This document shows positions 34,591-43,956 of a stretch of 64,000 nucleotides of DNA, piece after piece. Numbering within the stretch: the stretch's first letter is position 1; each line of letters opens with the position of its first letter. The translations under genes were made by a program, and so were the position numbers. The notes beneath the pieces are model-generated. The model did not search any database. It saw only the letters and a program-made list of their open reading frames with translations, and was not told the DNA's origin. Source of the stretch: Kaustia mangrovi (lineage in GTDB: Bacteria; Pseudomonadota; Alphaproteobacteria; Rhizobiales; Im1). Location of the stretch: positions 3,152,501 to 3,216,500 of the forward strand of contig NZ_CP058214.1 in NCBI RefSeq assembly GCF_015482775.1. The letters run 5' to 3'.

Positions 34591-35763
34591 ATGATTCTGG
34601 ACCAGCCGGCATTCGGGCTTGGCGCTCACACGGTCAGCCTGGGCGAGGCGTTGGTCGGTCTGGCGGCGATCGTGCTGGCGCTGCTCGCTGCGATGGCGGT
34701 CGGGCTGTGGCGCGCGAGTGCCGCGCGAAAGGAGGCCGCTCGGCGCAGCGGCGAGCTCGAATACCGGCTTGCGGAAATGGCGGGCCAGCTTCGCTCCTTC
34801 GCGGAGGCGACGGCTGAGCGCGACAGCCATCTCGCCCACAGGCTCGATGCGCGCCTCGACCAGGTGTCCTCGCGGCTCGGCCAGAACCTCACCGACACGA
34901 CGCAGCGCACAGCGGACTCGCTGAGCAAGCTGCATGAGCGCCTTGCCGTGATCGACACCGCGCAGAAAAACATCACCGAGCTCACCACCCAGATGGTCGG
35001 GCTGCAGGACGTCCTGTCCAACAAGCAGGCGCGCGGCGCCTTCGGGCAGGCGCGCATGGAGGCCATCGTCCGCGACGGCCTGCCGGCGGGCGCCTATACG
35101 TTCCAGGCGACGCTCTCCAACAACACCCGGCCCGACTGCGTGGTCGATCTGCCGGAGAGCGGCCTCAAGCTGGTCATCGACGCGAAGTTTCCGCTCGAGG
35201 CGTTCAACGCGCTGAAGGCCGCGCGCGACGAGGGAGAAACGCGTCAGGCCGCCCAGCGCCTGCGCCGCGACGTTTCCGTCCATATCCGCGACATCGCCCA
35301 GAAATACCTGATCGCCGGGGAGACGCACGACACCGCCATCCTGTTCGTGCCTTCGGAGTCGCTCTATGCGGATCTCTACGAGACCTTCGAGGATCTCATC
35401 CAGCGCGCCCACCGCGCACGCGTCATCCTCGCCTCGCCCAACATCCTGATGCTCGTCGTCCAGACGCTGCAGGCGGTGTTCAAGGACGCCCGGATGCGCG
35501 AGCAGGCCGGGCTGATCAAGTCGGAGGTCGCCGCGATTCTGGCCGATGTGGAGCGGCTGAACGACCGCGTGACGGATCTGCGCAAGCATTTCGGCCAGGC
35601 GTCGCAGGATATCGACAGGATCGCGGTCTCCTCCGACAAGATCGCCAAACGCGGCCTCAGGATCGAGCAGATGGAGCTCAAGGACGCGTCCGCACCGCAA
35701 GACGGCGATGACGGCCATGAGGGCGGCCGAAGCGAAAGCCCGCGGCTCGTGGCCGGGCGATAG
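34591..35763 (+). CDS. rmuC: RmuC-family DNA recombination protein
   Basis: The 390-residue protein has one N-terminal membrane anchor (residues ~15-38), a coiled-coil region with alanine/arginine repeats to residue ~150, and the RmuC nuclease-like domain ('GQARMEAIVRDGLP', 'LVIDAKFPLEAFN', 'LFVPSESLYADLYE'). RmuC limits recombination at inverted repeats. The start is uncertain because GGAGG is only 2 nt from ATG 34591. A near-LexA sequence (GTTC-N7-GGTC) is at 34501-34515. Confidence 0.9.
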   Translation: MILDQPAFGLGAHTVSLGEALVGLAAIVLALLAAMAVGLWRASAARKEAARRSGELEYRLAEMAGQLRSFAEATAERDSHLAHRLDARLDQVSSRLGQNLTDTTQRTADSLSKLHERLAVIDTAQKNITELTTQMVGLQDVLSNKQARGAFGQARMEAIVRDGLPAGAYTFQATLSNNTRPDCVVDLPESGLKLVIDAKFPLEAFNALKAARDEGETRQAAQRLRRDVSVHIRDIAQKYLIAGETHDTAILFVPSESLYADLYETFEDLIQRAHRARVILASPNILMLVVQTLQAVFKDARMREQAGLIKSEVAAILADVERLNDRVTDLRKHFGQASQDIDRIAVSSDKIAKRGLRIEQMELKDASAPQDGDDGHEGGRSESPRLVAGR

Positions 35764-35792
35764 GGCGTGGGACCCGACCCTCCCGGCGAAGG

Positions 35793-36212
35793 TCAGAATT
35801 CGCGTGCGGAGCTCCGGGGAGGCGAGCTGTTCCGAATTGGCACGGTGACCGATTCCGCAATCGCGAACTCGTGGATGCCGGCCAGGCCCATGAAGGCGGT
35901 CGCGATGGTCAGTCCGGCCGACAGGCTGATCGAGCGTTCGGTGACGTCGATGCGCGGATGGACATGCCAGCGTCCGGCGACGGCGCGGTACTTGTGGTCG
36001 AAGACGGAATGCGCCCGGATCTCGCGCTCGGCCTCGCTGAGCCCCTGTTCCGCGGCGGCCCGGGCGGCGGCGTCCATGGCATTGTGGAGCTGCATCCTCG
36101 TGATGATGCCGCGTGCGAAGTCGAAGCTGGTCGCGATCGCGCTGAGGAACACGATCACGCCCACCATGAACAGCACAGATGCGCCCGCCGAACGCAATCC
36201 GAATCCCCGCAT
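35793..36212 (-). CDS. TadE/TadG-like pilus-assembly protein
   Basis: The 139-residue protein has an N-terminal hydrophobic segment ('SVLFMVGVIVFLSAIATSF', shown at its core) followed by 'DFARGIITRMQLHNAMDAAARAAAEQ', whose middle part resembles the N-terminal region of Tad/TadG-type minor pilins. The C-terminal half is beta-rich with no known motif. No other tad genes surround it. It converges on rmuC. Confidence 0.55.
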   Translation of the reverse strand: MRGFGLRSAGASVLFMVGVIVFLSAIATSFDFARGIITRMQLHNAMDAAARAAAEQGLSEAEREIRAHSVFDHKYRAVAGRWHVHPRIDVTERSISLSAGLTIATAFMGLAGIHEFAIAESVTVPIRNSSPPRSSAREF

Positions 36213-36505
36213 TCGTCCCAGTGTCTCTCAAGACGGCCCGCAGGCCCCGTCCGTCAACTCCCGATCCGGCACAGCCGGGCCGGCCGGTGCGGGATACCCA
36301 GCAAATGCCGCGCCAGTTGGCAGGCCCGCACGGGCAGCCGGTCCGACCGCCCGCAAACCGATTTCGGTTCGGGGCCGTGCGATGCCTGCGGGGCGACGAT
36401 GGCGTTTTCCGAAAAGTGCCTCCATTTTTCGCCATCATGCTCTAGGCTGGCGCGAATGGGGACGATTCGAGCGGACGCACCGAACAGCACTGGCAGGCAT
36501 TGGCG
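36213..36505. other. 293-bp divergent gap without a gene
   Basis: The region between the TadG-like and AmpG-like genes has no ribosome site with a credible short frame and no strong hairpin. It presumably holds both promoters, but none is clear enough to mark. Confidence 0.3.
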
Positions 36506-37909
36506 ATGACGAGCCTCGACGGATCGCAGCAGCGGCCGGACCTGCGGACACGGATATCGCGCGCGCTCGCCGTCTATCTCGAGCGCCGCGTTCTGGTCAT
36601 CCTGTTCCTGGGGTTCTCGTCCGGCCTGCCGCTGGCGCTGTCGGGCTCGACCCTCGCCGTCTGGATGGCCGATTACGGTGTCGATCTGGGCCAGATCGGC
36701 CTCTACTCGCTGGTCGGCGTGCCCTACACGCTGAAATTCCTCTGGGCGCCCGTCGTCGATGCCCTCAGGGTGCCGGTCCTGTCGCGGCTCATGGGGCGGC
36801 GGCGCGGCTGGGTCGTCTTCTCCCAGCTCCTGCTCATGGCCGCCATCGTGATGCTCGGCTCGCTCGATCCGCTGACCGCGCCATGGCTGGTTGCGGCAGG
36901 CGCGCTCGCGGTGGCGCTCGCCTCCGCCACGCAGGACATCGTGATCGACGCCTTTCGCGTGGAGAGCCTCGACGAGGACCAGCAGGCCGCAGGCATGGCG
37001 TGCTTTGTCGCCGCCTACAGGGTCGGCATGCTGATCTCCACCGCAGGGGCCATCTTCGTCGTCTCCTGGCTCGAGGATGCGGGGGTGGCGCGCGGCGTCG
37101 TCTGGTTCTACGGCTATGCCGCCATGGCCGCACTCGTGCTCGTCGGCATCGCCGCGGTGGCCTTCGCGCGCGAGCCGCTCGTCGAGGAGGACGAGGTGGA
37201 AGACGCGGCGGCGGACGCGATACCCGAGGGCGACAATCCGGCGATGCGCCTGTGGACGGCGGCCGCCGGCGCCTTCGTCGACTTCCTGTCGAAGCCCTAT
37301 GCCGTCGCGATCCTGCTCTTCGTGCTGCTGTTCAAGTTCTGCGACGCCTTTGCGGGCGTGATGACGGCGCCGTTCGTCATCAAGCTCGGCTTCGACAAGG
37401 CGACCTATGCCGCCGTGGTCAAGGGCGTGGGGTTCGGCGCCGTGCTCGCGGGCGGCTTTGCCGGGGGCTTCATCGCGCGGGCCCTGCCGATCACGCCCAG
37501 CCTGTGGCTCGCCGGCATCCTGCAGATCGTGTCCAACCTCGCATTCTCGTGGCTCGCCTGGGTCGGCGTGAAGACGGAGGCGCTCGCGGTCGCCATCGTG
37601 ATCGAGAACTTCACCGGCGGCATCGGCACGGTGATCTTCGTGGCGTATCTCTCCAGCCTGTGCACCAACGCCACCCATACGGCGACGCAATATGCGCTCC
37701 TGTCGGCGCTTGCCGCGGTGGGGCGCACGGTGCTGGCCTCCACCTCGGGCTTCGTGGCGGAGGCGACGGGCTGGATCGTGTTCTTCGGGCTGACCGCGCT
37801 CGCAGGGCTTCCCGCGCTCGTCCTGCTCGCCTGGCTCCACCGGGTCGGCCATTTCGGCGCCATCGACCGGCAGCGCGCCGAGGCGCGGGCCGGGCAGGGC
37901 GGTCAGTAG
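36506..37909 (+). CDS. AmpG-like major facilitator permease
   Basis: The 467-residue protein has about 12 to 14 predicted membrane helices. AmpG-family motifs include '[19 protein letters not shown]', '[13 protein letters not shown]', '[14 protein letters not shown]' and '[18 protein letters not shown]'. AmpG imports anhydro-muropeptides from the periplasm for cell-wall recycling, which would agree with the envelope genes in this window. ATG 36506 is chosen over TTG 36500. Its end overlaps recR by 7 bp on the opposite strand. Confidence 0.88.
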   Translation: MTSLDGSQQRPDLRTRISRALAVYLERRVLVILFLGFSSGLPLALSGSTLAVWMADYGVDLGQIGLYSLVGVPYTLKFLWAPVVDALRVPVLSRLMGRRRGWVVFSQLLLMAAIVMLGSLDPLTAPWLVAAGALAVALASATQDIVIDAFRVESLDEDQQAAGMACFVAAYRVGMLISTAGAIFVVSWLEDAGVARGVVWFYGYAAMAALVLVGIAAVAFAREPLVEEDEVEDAAADAIPEGDNPAMRLWTAAAGAFVDFLSKPYAVAILLFVLLFKFCDAFAGVMTAPFVIKLGFDKATYAAVVKGVGFGAVLAGGFAGGFIARALPITPSLWLAGILQIVSNLAFSWLAWVGVKTEALAVAIVIENFTGGIGTVIFVAYLSSLCTNATHTATQYALLSALAAVGRTVLASTSGFVAEATGWIVFFGLTALAGLPALVLLAWLHRVGHFGAIDRQRAEARAGQGGQ

Positions 37910-38508
37910 GGCCGGCGCGCCTTGAAGGCGGCGGCGAGCGTGCCCTCGTCCAGATAGTCGAGCTCGCCGCCCACCGGTACGCCATGGGCCAGCCGCGAGA
38001 CGGCGACGTCGAGGCCCTTCAGCCGCTCGGTGATGTAATGGGCCGTGGTCTGGCCGTCGACGGTCGCATTGACGGCGAGCACGATCTCGCTGACGCCTGG
38101 CTCGGCCGCGCGGCGGATCAGCCCCTCGATATTCAGGTCGTCCGGTCCGATGCCCTCGATGGCCGACAGCACCCCGCCCAGAACGTGGTAGCGGCCATTG
38201 ATCGCCGCGGCGCGCTCCAGCGCCCACAGGTCGCCGACCTCCTCGACCACGCAGATGATGCCGTTGTCGCGCCGGGGATCGGTGCAGATGGTGCAGGGAT
38301 CGGCGGTGTCGACATTGCCGCATTGCGAGCAGGTCACCACCTTGTCGCGGGCTTCCGCCATGGCAGAGGCCAGCGGCGTGAGCAGCTTGTCGCGGTTCTT
38401 GATGAGATGCAGGGCGACGCGCCGCGCCGAACGGGGGCCGAGCCCGGGAAGGCGTGAGAGAAGCTGGATCAGGTGCTCGATCTCGGCACCGACGATATCC
38501 CGGCTCAT
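37903..38508 (-). CDS. recR: Recombination protein RecR
   Basis: The 201-residue protein acts with RecF/RecO in RecA loading at gaps. It has an N-terminal helix-hairpin-helix ('[18 protein letters not shown]'), a four-cysteine zinc element ('[16 protein letters not shown]') and a Toprim domain ('[15 protein letters not shown]' and '[16 protein letters not shown]'). It is the last gene of dnaX-ybaB-recR, a standard arrangement. Confidence 0.97.
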   Translation of the reverse strand: MSRDIVGAEIEHLIQLLSRLPGLGPRSARRVALHLIKNRDKLLTPLASAMAEARDKVVTCSQCGNVDTADPCTICTDPRRDNGIICVVEEVGDLWALERAAAINGRYHVLGGVLSAIEGIGPDDLNIEGLIRRAAEPGVSEIVLAVNATVDGQTTAHYITERLKGLDVAVSRLAHGVPVGGELDYLDEGTLAAAFKARRPY

Positions 38509-38542
38509 GGGGCCTGCCTGCTGCGTCGACGGGGCCGGCGGA

Positions 38543-38866
38543 TCACAGGCCGAGATTGAGGCCGGGCGGCAGGGGCAGCCCGCCGGTGATCTTCTTCATC
38601 TCCTCCGCCACGGCCTCTTCCATCTTGGCGCGCGCATCGCCATGGGCGGCGACGATCAGATCCTCCAGGATTTCCTTCTCGTCGCCGGTGAGCAGGCTCG
38701 CATCGATGTCCACACCCATCATCGCGCCCTTGCCGTTGACGGTCACCGTCACCATGCCGCCGCCGGCGGTGCCCTTGATCTGCAGCTCTTCCAGCCCCGC
38801 CTGCATGTCCTGCATGCGCGACTGGAACTCCTGCATCTGCTTCATCATCTGACCGAGATCTTTCAT
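38543..38866 (-). CDS. YbaB/EbfC nucleoid-associated protein
   Basis: The 107-residue protein begins '[19 protein letters not shown]', the usual alpha-helical arm, followed by '[18 protein letters not shown]' and '[18 protein letters not shown]'. YbaB dimers bind DNA and coat the nucleoid. Its start overlaps the dnaX stop (ATGA at 38863-38866). Confidence 0.95.
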   Translation of the reverse strand: MKDLGQMMKQMQEFQSRMQDMQAGLEELQIKGTAGGGMVTVTVNGKGAMMGVDIDASLLTGDEKEILEDLIVAAHGDARAKMEEAVAEEMKKITGGLPLPPGLNLGL

Positions 38867-40728
38867 TCCTCGTCGGGTCCTTCCGTCCCGTCATCCAGTT
38901 CGCCCGCATCCGGGTCGTCGTCGGGGGGCTCCAGGCCGCCGAACTCGCGGACATCGACGATCTCCGCGCCGGGAAACCGGCCGAGCACCGCCTGAACGAC
39001 TGTGCTTTCGCGCGCCTCGCGGAACAGGCTGTCGCGCCGGTCGCGCTCCTGCTCGGCAAGCGGCTTCTCGCCCGGCTCGTTGCTGATGGCAACCCCCCAG
39101 CGCTCGCCGGTCCACTGCTCGAGCTTGCGGGCCAGCTCGTTGGAGAGCCCCTGGGGCGCATCGGGTTCGAGCGCGATCTCGATGGTCCCCGGCGCGACGC
39201 GCACGGGCCGGACATGGCGTTCGAGCGCCGTCTTGAGGCGGATGTCCCGCTTGCGCCCGACATAGGAGACGATCTCGGCGAATGTCGCAAAGCGCGTCCG
39301 GGCGGAGGCGGGGGCGGCCGTCTCGCCGGCTTCGGGGGCCGTCGCCGCGGCGGCAGCGGGCGCCGGGCCGCCGGCATGCGCGGTGGGACCGTCCTGCGGG
39401 GCCGCCTGTGCGGGGGCCGCCGGCGCGGGGCGCGCCATGGCCGCCACCTGGCCGCCGCCCGTGCCCTGGGGCGCGCCGGTCCCGGCAGCGGCGCCCGGGC
39501 CGTCGCCCATCCGGCGGATGATCTCGTCGGGCGTGGGCAGCTCGGCGGCATAGGCCATGCGGATCAGCACCATCTCCGCCGCCGCCATGGGGTTGGAGGC
39601 GTAGTTCACCTCGCCGAGGCCCTTGAGCAGCATCTGCCAGGCGCGCGTGAGGGCGGGCATGTTGATCTCGCCGGCAATCGCCACGCCGCGCGTGCGCTCC
39701 ACCTCGGTGCGCGTCACGTCGTCGGCGGCGCCCGGCACGACCTTGAGCCGCGTGATCCAGTGGGTGAGCTCGGCCATGTCGGCGAGCACGCTCGCCGGGT
39801 CGGCGCCGTAGTCGTAAAGCGCCTTGAGATGCCCGAGCGCGTCGGCCGCCTCGCCGCGCAGCACCGCCTCGAACAGATCGACGATGCGGCCCCGGTCGGC
39901 GAGCCCCAGCATGTCGCGCACCGCCGCCGCCTCGATATGCGCCCCGCCATAGGCGATGGCCTGGTCGAGAAGCGAGAGCCCGTCGCGCACGGAGCCCTCC
40001 GCGGCACGGGCGATGAGCTTGAGCGCCTCGTCGTCCGCCTCGACATTCTCGGCCGCGGAGACCTTGCGGAAATGGGCGATCAGGAGCTCCGCGTCGAGCC
40101 GGCGCAGGTCGAAGCGCTGGCAGCGCGACAGCACTGTGACCGGGACCTTGCGGATCTCGGTCGTCGCGAAGATGAACTTCACATGCTCCGGCGGCTCCTC
40201 CAGCGTCTTCAGCAGCGCGTTGAACGCCGCCTTGGAGAGCATGTGAACCTCGTCGATGATGTAGACCTTGTAGCGTGCCGCGATGGGCCGGTAGCGCACG
40301 CCCTCGATGAGCTCGCGGATATCCTCCACGCCGGTGCGCGAGGCGGCGTCCATCTCGATGACGTCGGGATGGCGCGATTCGAGGATCGCCTCGCAATGCT
40401 CGCCGAAGCCGTCCATCTCCACGCTCGGCCGGTCGTCCCCGCCGGTATAGTTGAGCGCGCGCGCGATCAGCCGCGCCGTCGTCGTCTTGCCCACGCCGCG
40501 CACGCCGGTCAGCATGTAGGCCTGCGCGATGCGGCCCGCCCTGAAGGCGTTCGCCAGGGTGCGCACCATGGCGTCCTGGCCGATCAGGTCCTCGAATGTC
40601 CGTGGGCGGTATTTGCGCGCGAGAACGCGGTAGCCGGACGCCTCGCCGCCGGTCGCGTCGGCGCCGTCGGGGGACGGGTTGGCGGTCGCGCCCTGTCCCT
40701 CAGCGGGGGTGTTGTCCGTTTCGCTCAA
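38863..40728 (-). CDS. dnaX: DNA polymerase III subunit gamma/tau
   Basis: The 621-residue clamp-loader ATPase has Walker A 'GVRGVGKTTTAR', Walker B/DExH 'YIIDEVHML', sensor-1 'FIFATTE' and the arginine finger in 'SRCQRFDLRR'. An Ala/Pro-rich linker (residues ~430-495) leads to a C-terminal tau domain. Of the four zinc cysteines found in many DnaX proteins only one ('GEHC') remains before 'EMDAASRTG'. The only in-frame start after an upstream stop is TTG 40728, an uncommon initiator. No slippery run for a gamma frameshift was seen. Confidence 0.94.
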   Translation of the reverse strand: MSETDNTPAEGQGATANPSPDGADATGGEASGYRVLARKYRPRTFEDLIGQDAMVRTLANAFRAGRIAQAYMLTGVRGVGKTTTARLIARALNYTGGDDRPSVEMDGFGEHCEAILESRHPDVIEMDAASRTGVEDIRELIEGVRYRPIAARYKVYIIDEVHMLSKAAFNALLKTLEEPPEHVKFIFATTEIRKVPVTVLSRCQRFDLRRLDAELLIAHFRKVSAAENVEADDEALKLIARAAEGSVRDGLSLLDQAIAYGGAHIEAAAVRDMLGLADRGRIVDLFEAVLRGEAADALGHLKALYDYGADPASVLADMAELTHWITRLKVVPGAADDVTRTEVERTRGVAIAGEINMPALTRAWQMLLKGLGEVNYASNPMAAAEMVLIRMAYAAELPTPDEIIRRMGDGPGAAAGTGAPQGTGGGQVAAMARPAPAAPAQAAPQDGPTAHAGGPAPAAAAATAPEAGETAAPASARTRFATFAEIVSYVGRKRDIRLKTALERHVRPVRVAPGTIEIALEPDAPQGLSNELARKLEQWTGERWGVAISNEPGEKPLAEQERDRRDSLFREARESTVVQAVLGRFPGAEIVDVREFGGLEPPDDDPDAGELDDGTEGPDEE

Positions 40729-40825
40729 GAATTCGTTGCCCGTAACCGGAGCGCGTTCCCGGCACCGTTTTCAGATCGGCATTCCGAACACGCACATGCC
40801 ATATGCTCCGTCGCGACGGAAGGCG

Positions 40826-40919
40826 AGAGACTGGACGGACAACCCATGCCGGATTCGTTAGGGCTGCTTCCTTCCGGACCTGACCCGGTTGGCGAACGGC
40901 ACGCCTGCCGCCAGCCTCT
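40826..40919 (-). ncRNA. ffs: Bacterial small signal recognition particle RNA (4.5S)
   Basis: The minus strand carries GGTCAGGTCCGGAAGGAAG, the universally conserved apical loop of SRP RNA, at about 40862-40888. The ends AGAGGCTGG (40919-40911) and CCAGTCTCT (40834-40826) pair with one G-U, closing a ~94-nt hairpin; TTCG/CGAA and GTGCC/GGCAT pair further in. It lies upstream of dnaX on the same strand, its usual place. Exact ends may shift by a few bases. Confidence 0.93.
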
Positions 40920-41101
40920 CTGGGAAGAGTATATCAGCATCGCCGGGGCGGATGGCAAGGGCTGTGGCGCGTTTGTCCAGAGATCATCGCACCGGGCGGG
41001 CGATATGGTGCGGACGGGCACCGTTGCGGGCCCACGGCGTTATTGCGCGGACATCGTGTGCGTGCATACTTTCCCGCGGCCAGAACACATCCGGATCGAC
41101 C

Positions 41102-42040
41102 ATGACCGACAAAGCCGAACTCGCCTTCATCGTTAACCCTCTCGACCGTGCGGCCCCCCGGCGTGGCGATCCCGACTGGCTCAAGGCGCGGCGCGAGCAG
41201 GAGGCGGTGCGCAACATCGCCTTCGTGGGCGACAAGGTGCTGGTCAGCGCCAATGGCGCGACCCCGCATCTCGCGCCGCCATGCCCGGACTGGCCGGGCC
41301 GCGCGGGCGCCGGCGAGCGGTCCGTGTTTCTCGGCCTCGCCCCTGACGGCACGGCGGTCTTCGCGGAGCTCCTCGACGCCGACGAGGAAGCCTTCGCGCC
41401 GTTCGTCGCGCGCGGCGACCTCCAGGCCATCGACCTGCGCAGCCTCGCCTCCGAAGGCGCGTTGCCGGCAGAGGAGCTCGGCGTTCTCGCCCAGGCGCGC
41501 TCGCTGCTCGGCTGGCATGCCACGCACCGCTTCTGTTCGACCTGCGGCGCGCCGACGGAGATGGGCGACGCGGGCTACAAGCGCGTGTGCCCGTCCTGCG
41601 GGCGCGAGCATTTCCCGCGGACCGACCCGGTGGTCATCATGCTCGCGATCCGGGGCGACAAGTGCCTCCTCGGCCGGCAGAGCCGATTCGCGCCGGGCGT
41701 CTATTCCGCGCTGGCCGGCTTCGTGGAGCCGGGCGAGACCATCGAGGACGCCTGCCGGCGCGAGCTGATGGAGGAGGCCGGCATCGCGACCGGCGCGGTG
41801 CGCTACCATTCGAGCCAGCCCTGGCCGTTCCCGTCCTCGCTGATGATCGGGCTCATGGCGGACGCCCTCGACGAGGAGATCTCGCTCGTCGACGAGGAAC
41901 TCGAGGACGCGCGCTGGTTCACCCGCGAGGAGGCGCGCGCCATGCTCGAGGGGACCCATCCCGACGGCATTCGCGCGCCGAACCCCATCGCCATCGCGCG
42001 GCATCTCCTCATGAGCTTCGTGTCGGGCGGGCGCGCCTGA
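41102..42040 (+). CDS. nudC: NAD(+) diphosphatase / NADH pyrophosphatase
   Basis: The 312-residue Nudix enzyme splits NAD(H) and removes NAD caps from RNA. It has the zinc ribbon 'CSTCGAPTEMG...CPSCGREHFPR' (four Cys), 'RTDPVVIMLAI', the Nudix box 'GFVEPGETIEDACRRELMEEAG' (core GX5EX7REVXEEXG) and 'SQPWPFPSSLM', the NADH-specific SQPWPFPxS motif. It converges on pheA with 27 bp between the stops. Confidence 0.96.
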   Translation: MTDKAELAFIVNPLDRAAPRRGDPDWLKARREQEAVRNIAFVGDKVLVSANGATPHLAPPCPDWPGRAGAGERSVFLGLAPDGTAVFAELLDADEEAFAPFVARGDLQAIDLRSLASEGALPAEELGVLAQARSLLGWHATHRFCSTCGAPTEMGDAGYKRVCPSCGREHFPRTDPVVIMLAIRGDKCLLGRQSRFAPGVYSALAGFVEPGETIEDACRRELMEEAGIATGAVRYHSSQPWPFPSSLMIGLMADALDEEISLVDEELEDARWFTREEARAMLEGTHPDGIRAPNPIAIARHLLMSFVSGGRA

Positions 42041-42067
42041 CAAAGACGCTAACCCAGGCTTGCGGAG

Positions 42068-42952
42068 CTATTCGGCGCCTGTGCGGGCCTCGGCGCGTCC
42101 CGCTCTCAGGCGCTCGCGCCACGGGCTTGCCGGATAGGTGCCGAGCACGCGCAGATGCGAGGTGAAGAAGGCGAGCTCCTCGAGCGCGAGCTGGACGGGC
42201 CGGTCGGCCGGATGGCCCTCGATGTCGGCATAGAACTCCGCCACGTTGAAGGACTGGTCGACATAGGATTCGAGCTTCGTCATGTTCACGCCGTTGGTCG
42301 CGAACCCGCCCATGGCCTTGTAGAGCGCGGCGGGCACGTTGCGCACGCGGAAGATGAAGGTCGTGACCGTCGGCCCCTCGCCGGGCTCGGCATCGTCGGG
42401 CTCGCGCGAGAGAACGATGAAGCGCGTCGTATTGTGCCGGGCGTCCTCGATATTCTCGCGCAGCACCTTCAGCCCGTGGATCTCGGCAGCGAGCCTTGAG
42501 GAGATGGCGGCGAGGGAGGGGTCGCCCGCCTCCGCGATCTCGCGTGCCGCGCCGGCGGTGTCGGCGGTGGCGATGGCCTTCAGTCCGAGCTCGCGGATCA
42601 CCTTGCGGCACTGGCCGAGCGCGTGGGGATGGCTGTAGACCTTGCGGATCGTGTCCAGGCCCGCCTCCGGGATCGCGACGAGCTGGTGGTTGATGCGCAG
42701 AAAATGCTCGCCGACGATATAGAGGCTGGAATTCGGCATGAGATAGTGGATGTCGGCCACACGGCCGGCGACCGTGTTCTCGATCGGGATCATGCCGAGG
42801 TCGGCCTCGCCCTCCTCGATGGCGGAGAAGGCGTCCTCGAAGGTCTCGCAGGCGACCGGCTCGTCGTCGGGAAACATCTCCAGGCACGCCCTGTGGGAAT
42901 TGGCCCCCTGCTCGCCCTGGAAGACGATTCTACGCCTGGTCTCGCTCGTCAC
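42068..42952 (-). CDS. pheA: Prephenate dehydratase
   Basis: The 294-residue enzyme makes phenylpyruvate for phenylalanine synthesis. The PDT domain starts 'RRIVFQGEQGANSH' and contains 'GMIPIENTVAGRV' and 'NTTRFIVLSRE' (the TRF catalytic motif). A C-terminal ACT domain ('TTFIFRVRNVPAALYKAMGGF' region with 'LESY') senses phenylalanine. There is no chorismate mutase domain. GTG 42952 with GGAG 9 nt upstream was chosen; TTG 42988, directly after the kdsB stop, is the alternative. Confidence 0.93.
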   Translation of the reverse strand: MTSETRRRIVFQGEQGANSHRACLEMFPDDEPVACETFEDAFSAIEEGEADLGMIPIENTVAGRVADIHYLMPNSSLYIVGEHFLRINHQLVAIPEAGLDTIRKVYSHPHALGQCRKVIRELGLKAIATADTAGAAREIAEAGDPSLAAISSRLAAEIHGLKVLRENIEDARHNTTRFIVLSREPDDAEPGEGPTVTTFIFRVRNVPAALYKAMGGFATNGVNMTKLESYVDQSFNVAEFYADIEGHPADRPVQLALEELAFFTSHLRVLGTYPASPWRERLRAGRAEARTGAE

Positions 42953-42988
42953 GCCCGTCAACTCCGCCAACCGCCCGGCAGGCTGCAA

Positions 42989-43780
42989 TTATCCGGTGCG
43001 TTCGCGCGCCGCCAGAAGCATCCGGGCCCGTTCAAGATCGGCCGGAGTATCGACACCGAAGGGAACGGTGTCAACGAGCGCAACCGCGATGGTCATGCCG
43101 GCGTCGAGCGCGCGTAGCTGCTCCAGCCGCGCCGCCTTCTCGCGCGGGCTTTCCGGCAGCGAGACGAAGCGGTCCAGCGCAGCGCGGCGATAGGCGTAGA
43201 TGCCGATATGGTGGTAATGCGGCCCCCGCTCCCCCGCCTCGATCTCGCGGCGGAAATCGCGCGCGCGGGCGACGGTCTCGCCATCAGCGAAGCGGGTGAT
43301 GGCCTTCACCACATTGGGATTGCCGATCTCCGCCTCGTCGGTGATGAGGCTCACCGGCGTGGCGATATCGATGGCCGGATCGGCGAGCGGCGCCAGGCAG
43401 GCGCGAATCGTCTCCGGCGCGATGGTCGGCAGGTCGCCTTGGATGTTGACGACATAGGCGAAGCGGCCGTCGGGGCCGAGCCCGGCGACAGCGGCATGCA
43501 CCCGGTCCGATCCGCTGGCGAGATCCGGCGCGGTGAGCACGGCCTCGCCGCCGGCGGCCCTGACGGCGTCCGCGATCTCCGGTTCGGCGGCCGCCACGAC
43601 CGCGCGGCCGATGCCGGCCTCCATGGCGCGGCGCCAGACATGGACGATCATCGCCTCGCCGGCTATGTCGGCAAGGGGCTTGCCCGGCAGACGTGTCGAT
43701 GCCATACGGGCGGGAATGACTGCGAGGGTGTTTTCCAATCCGGGAGCGTCCATCGTCTCGTAGTAATCGCGAAAGGCCAT
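42989..43780 (-). CDS. kdsB: 3-deoxy-manno-octulosonate cytidylyltransferase
   Basis: The 263-residue enzyme activates KDO as CMP-KDO for lipopolysaccharide. 'VIPARMASTRLPGKPL' near residue 22 binds CTP, 'SGSDRVHAAV' and 'VVNIQGDLPTI' form the metal site, and 'HHIGIYAYRRAAL' is a KdsB signature. The pheA-kdsB order with a divergent cytochrome c is common in alphaproteobacteria. Confidence 0.95.
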   Translation of the reverse strand: MAFRDYYETMDAPGLENTLAVIPARMASTRLPGKPLADIAGEAMIVHVWRRAMEAGIGRAVVAAAEPEIADAVRAAGGEAVLTAPDLASGSDRVHAAVAGLGPDGRFAYVVNIQGDLPTIAPETIRACLAPLADPAIDIATPVSLITDEAEIGNPNVVKAITRFADGETVARARDFRREIEAGERGPHYHHIGIYAYRRAALDRFVSLPESPREKAARLEQLRALDAGMTIAVALVDTVPFGVDTPADLERARMLLAARERTG

Positions 43781-43956
43781 CGTTCAAGCGCGGCATATGT
43801 GCGCATGGGCTCAAGCGTGTTGCAAGCGGGGTGAGAAACAATTAGGTTCCGGCGCGCCGGGCGCACGCCATGCACCCGCATATTGCCCGGCGTGCAAACC
43901 GGCCGTGACCGACCATGATGAAGCGCCTTCTCGGCGGCAGAGGGGATTTGTAGACC

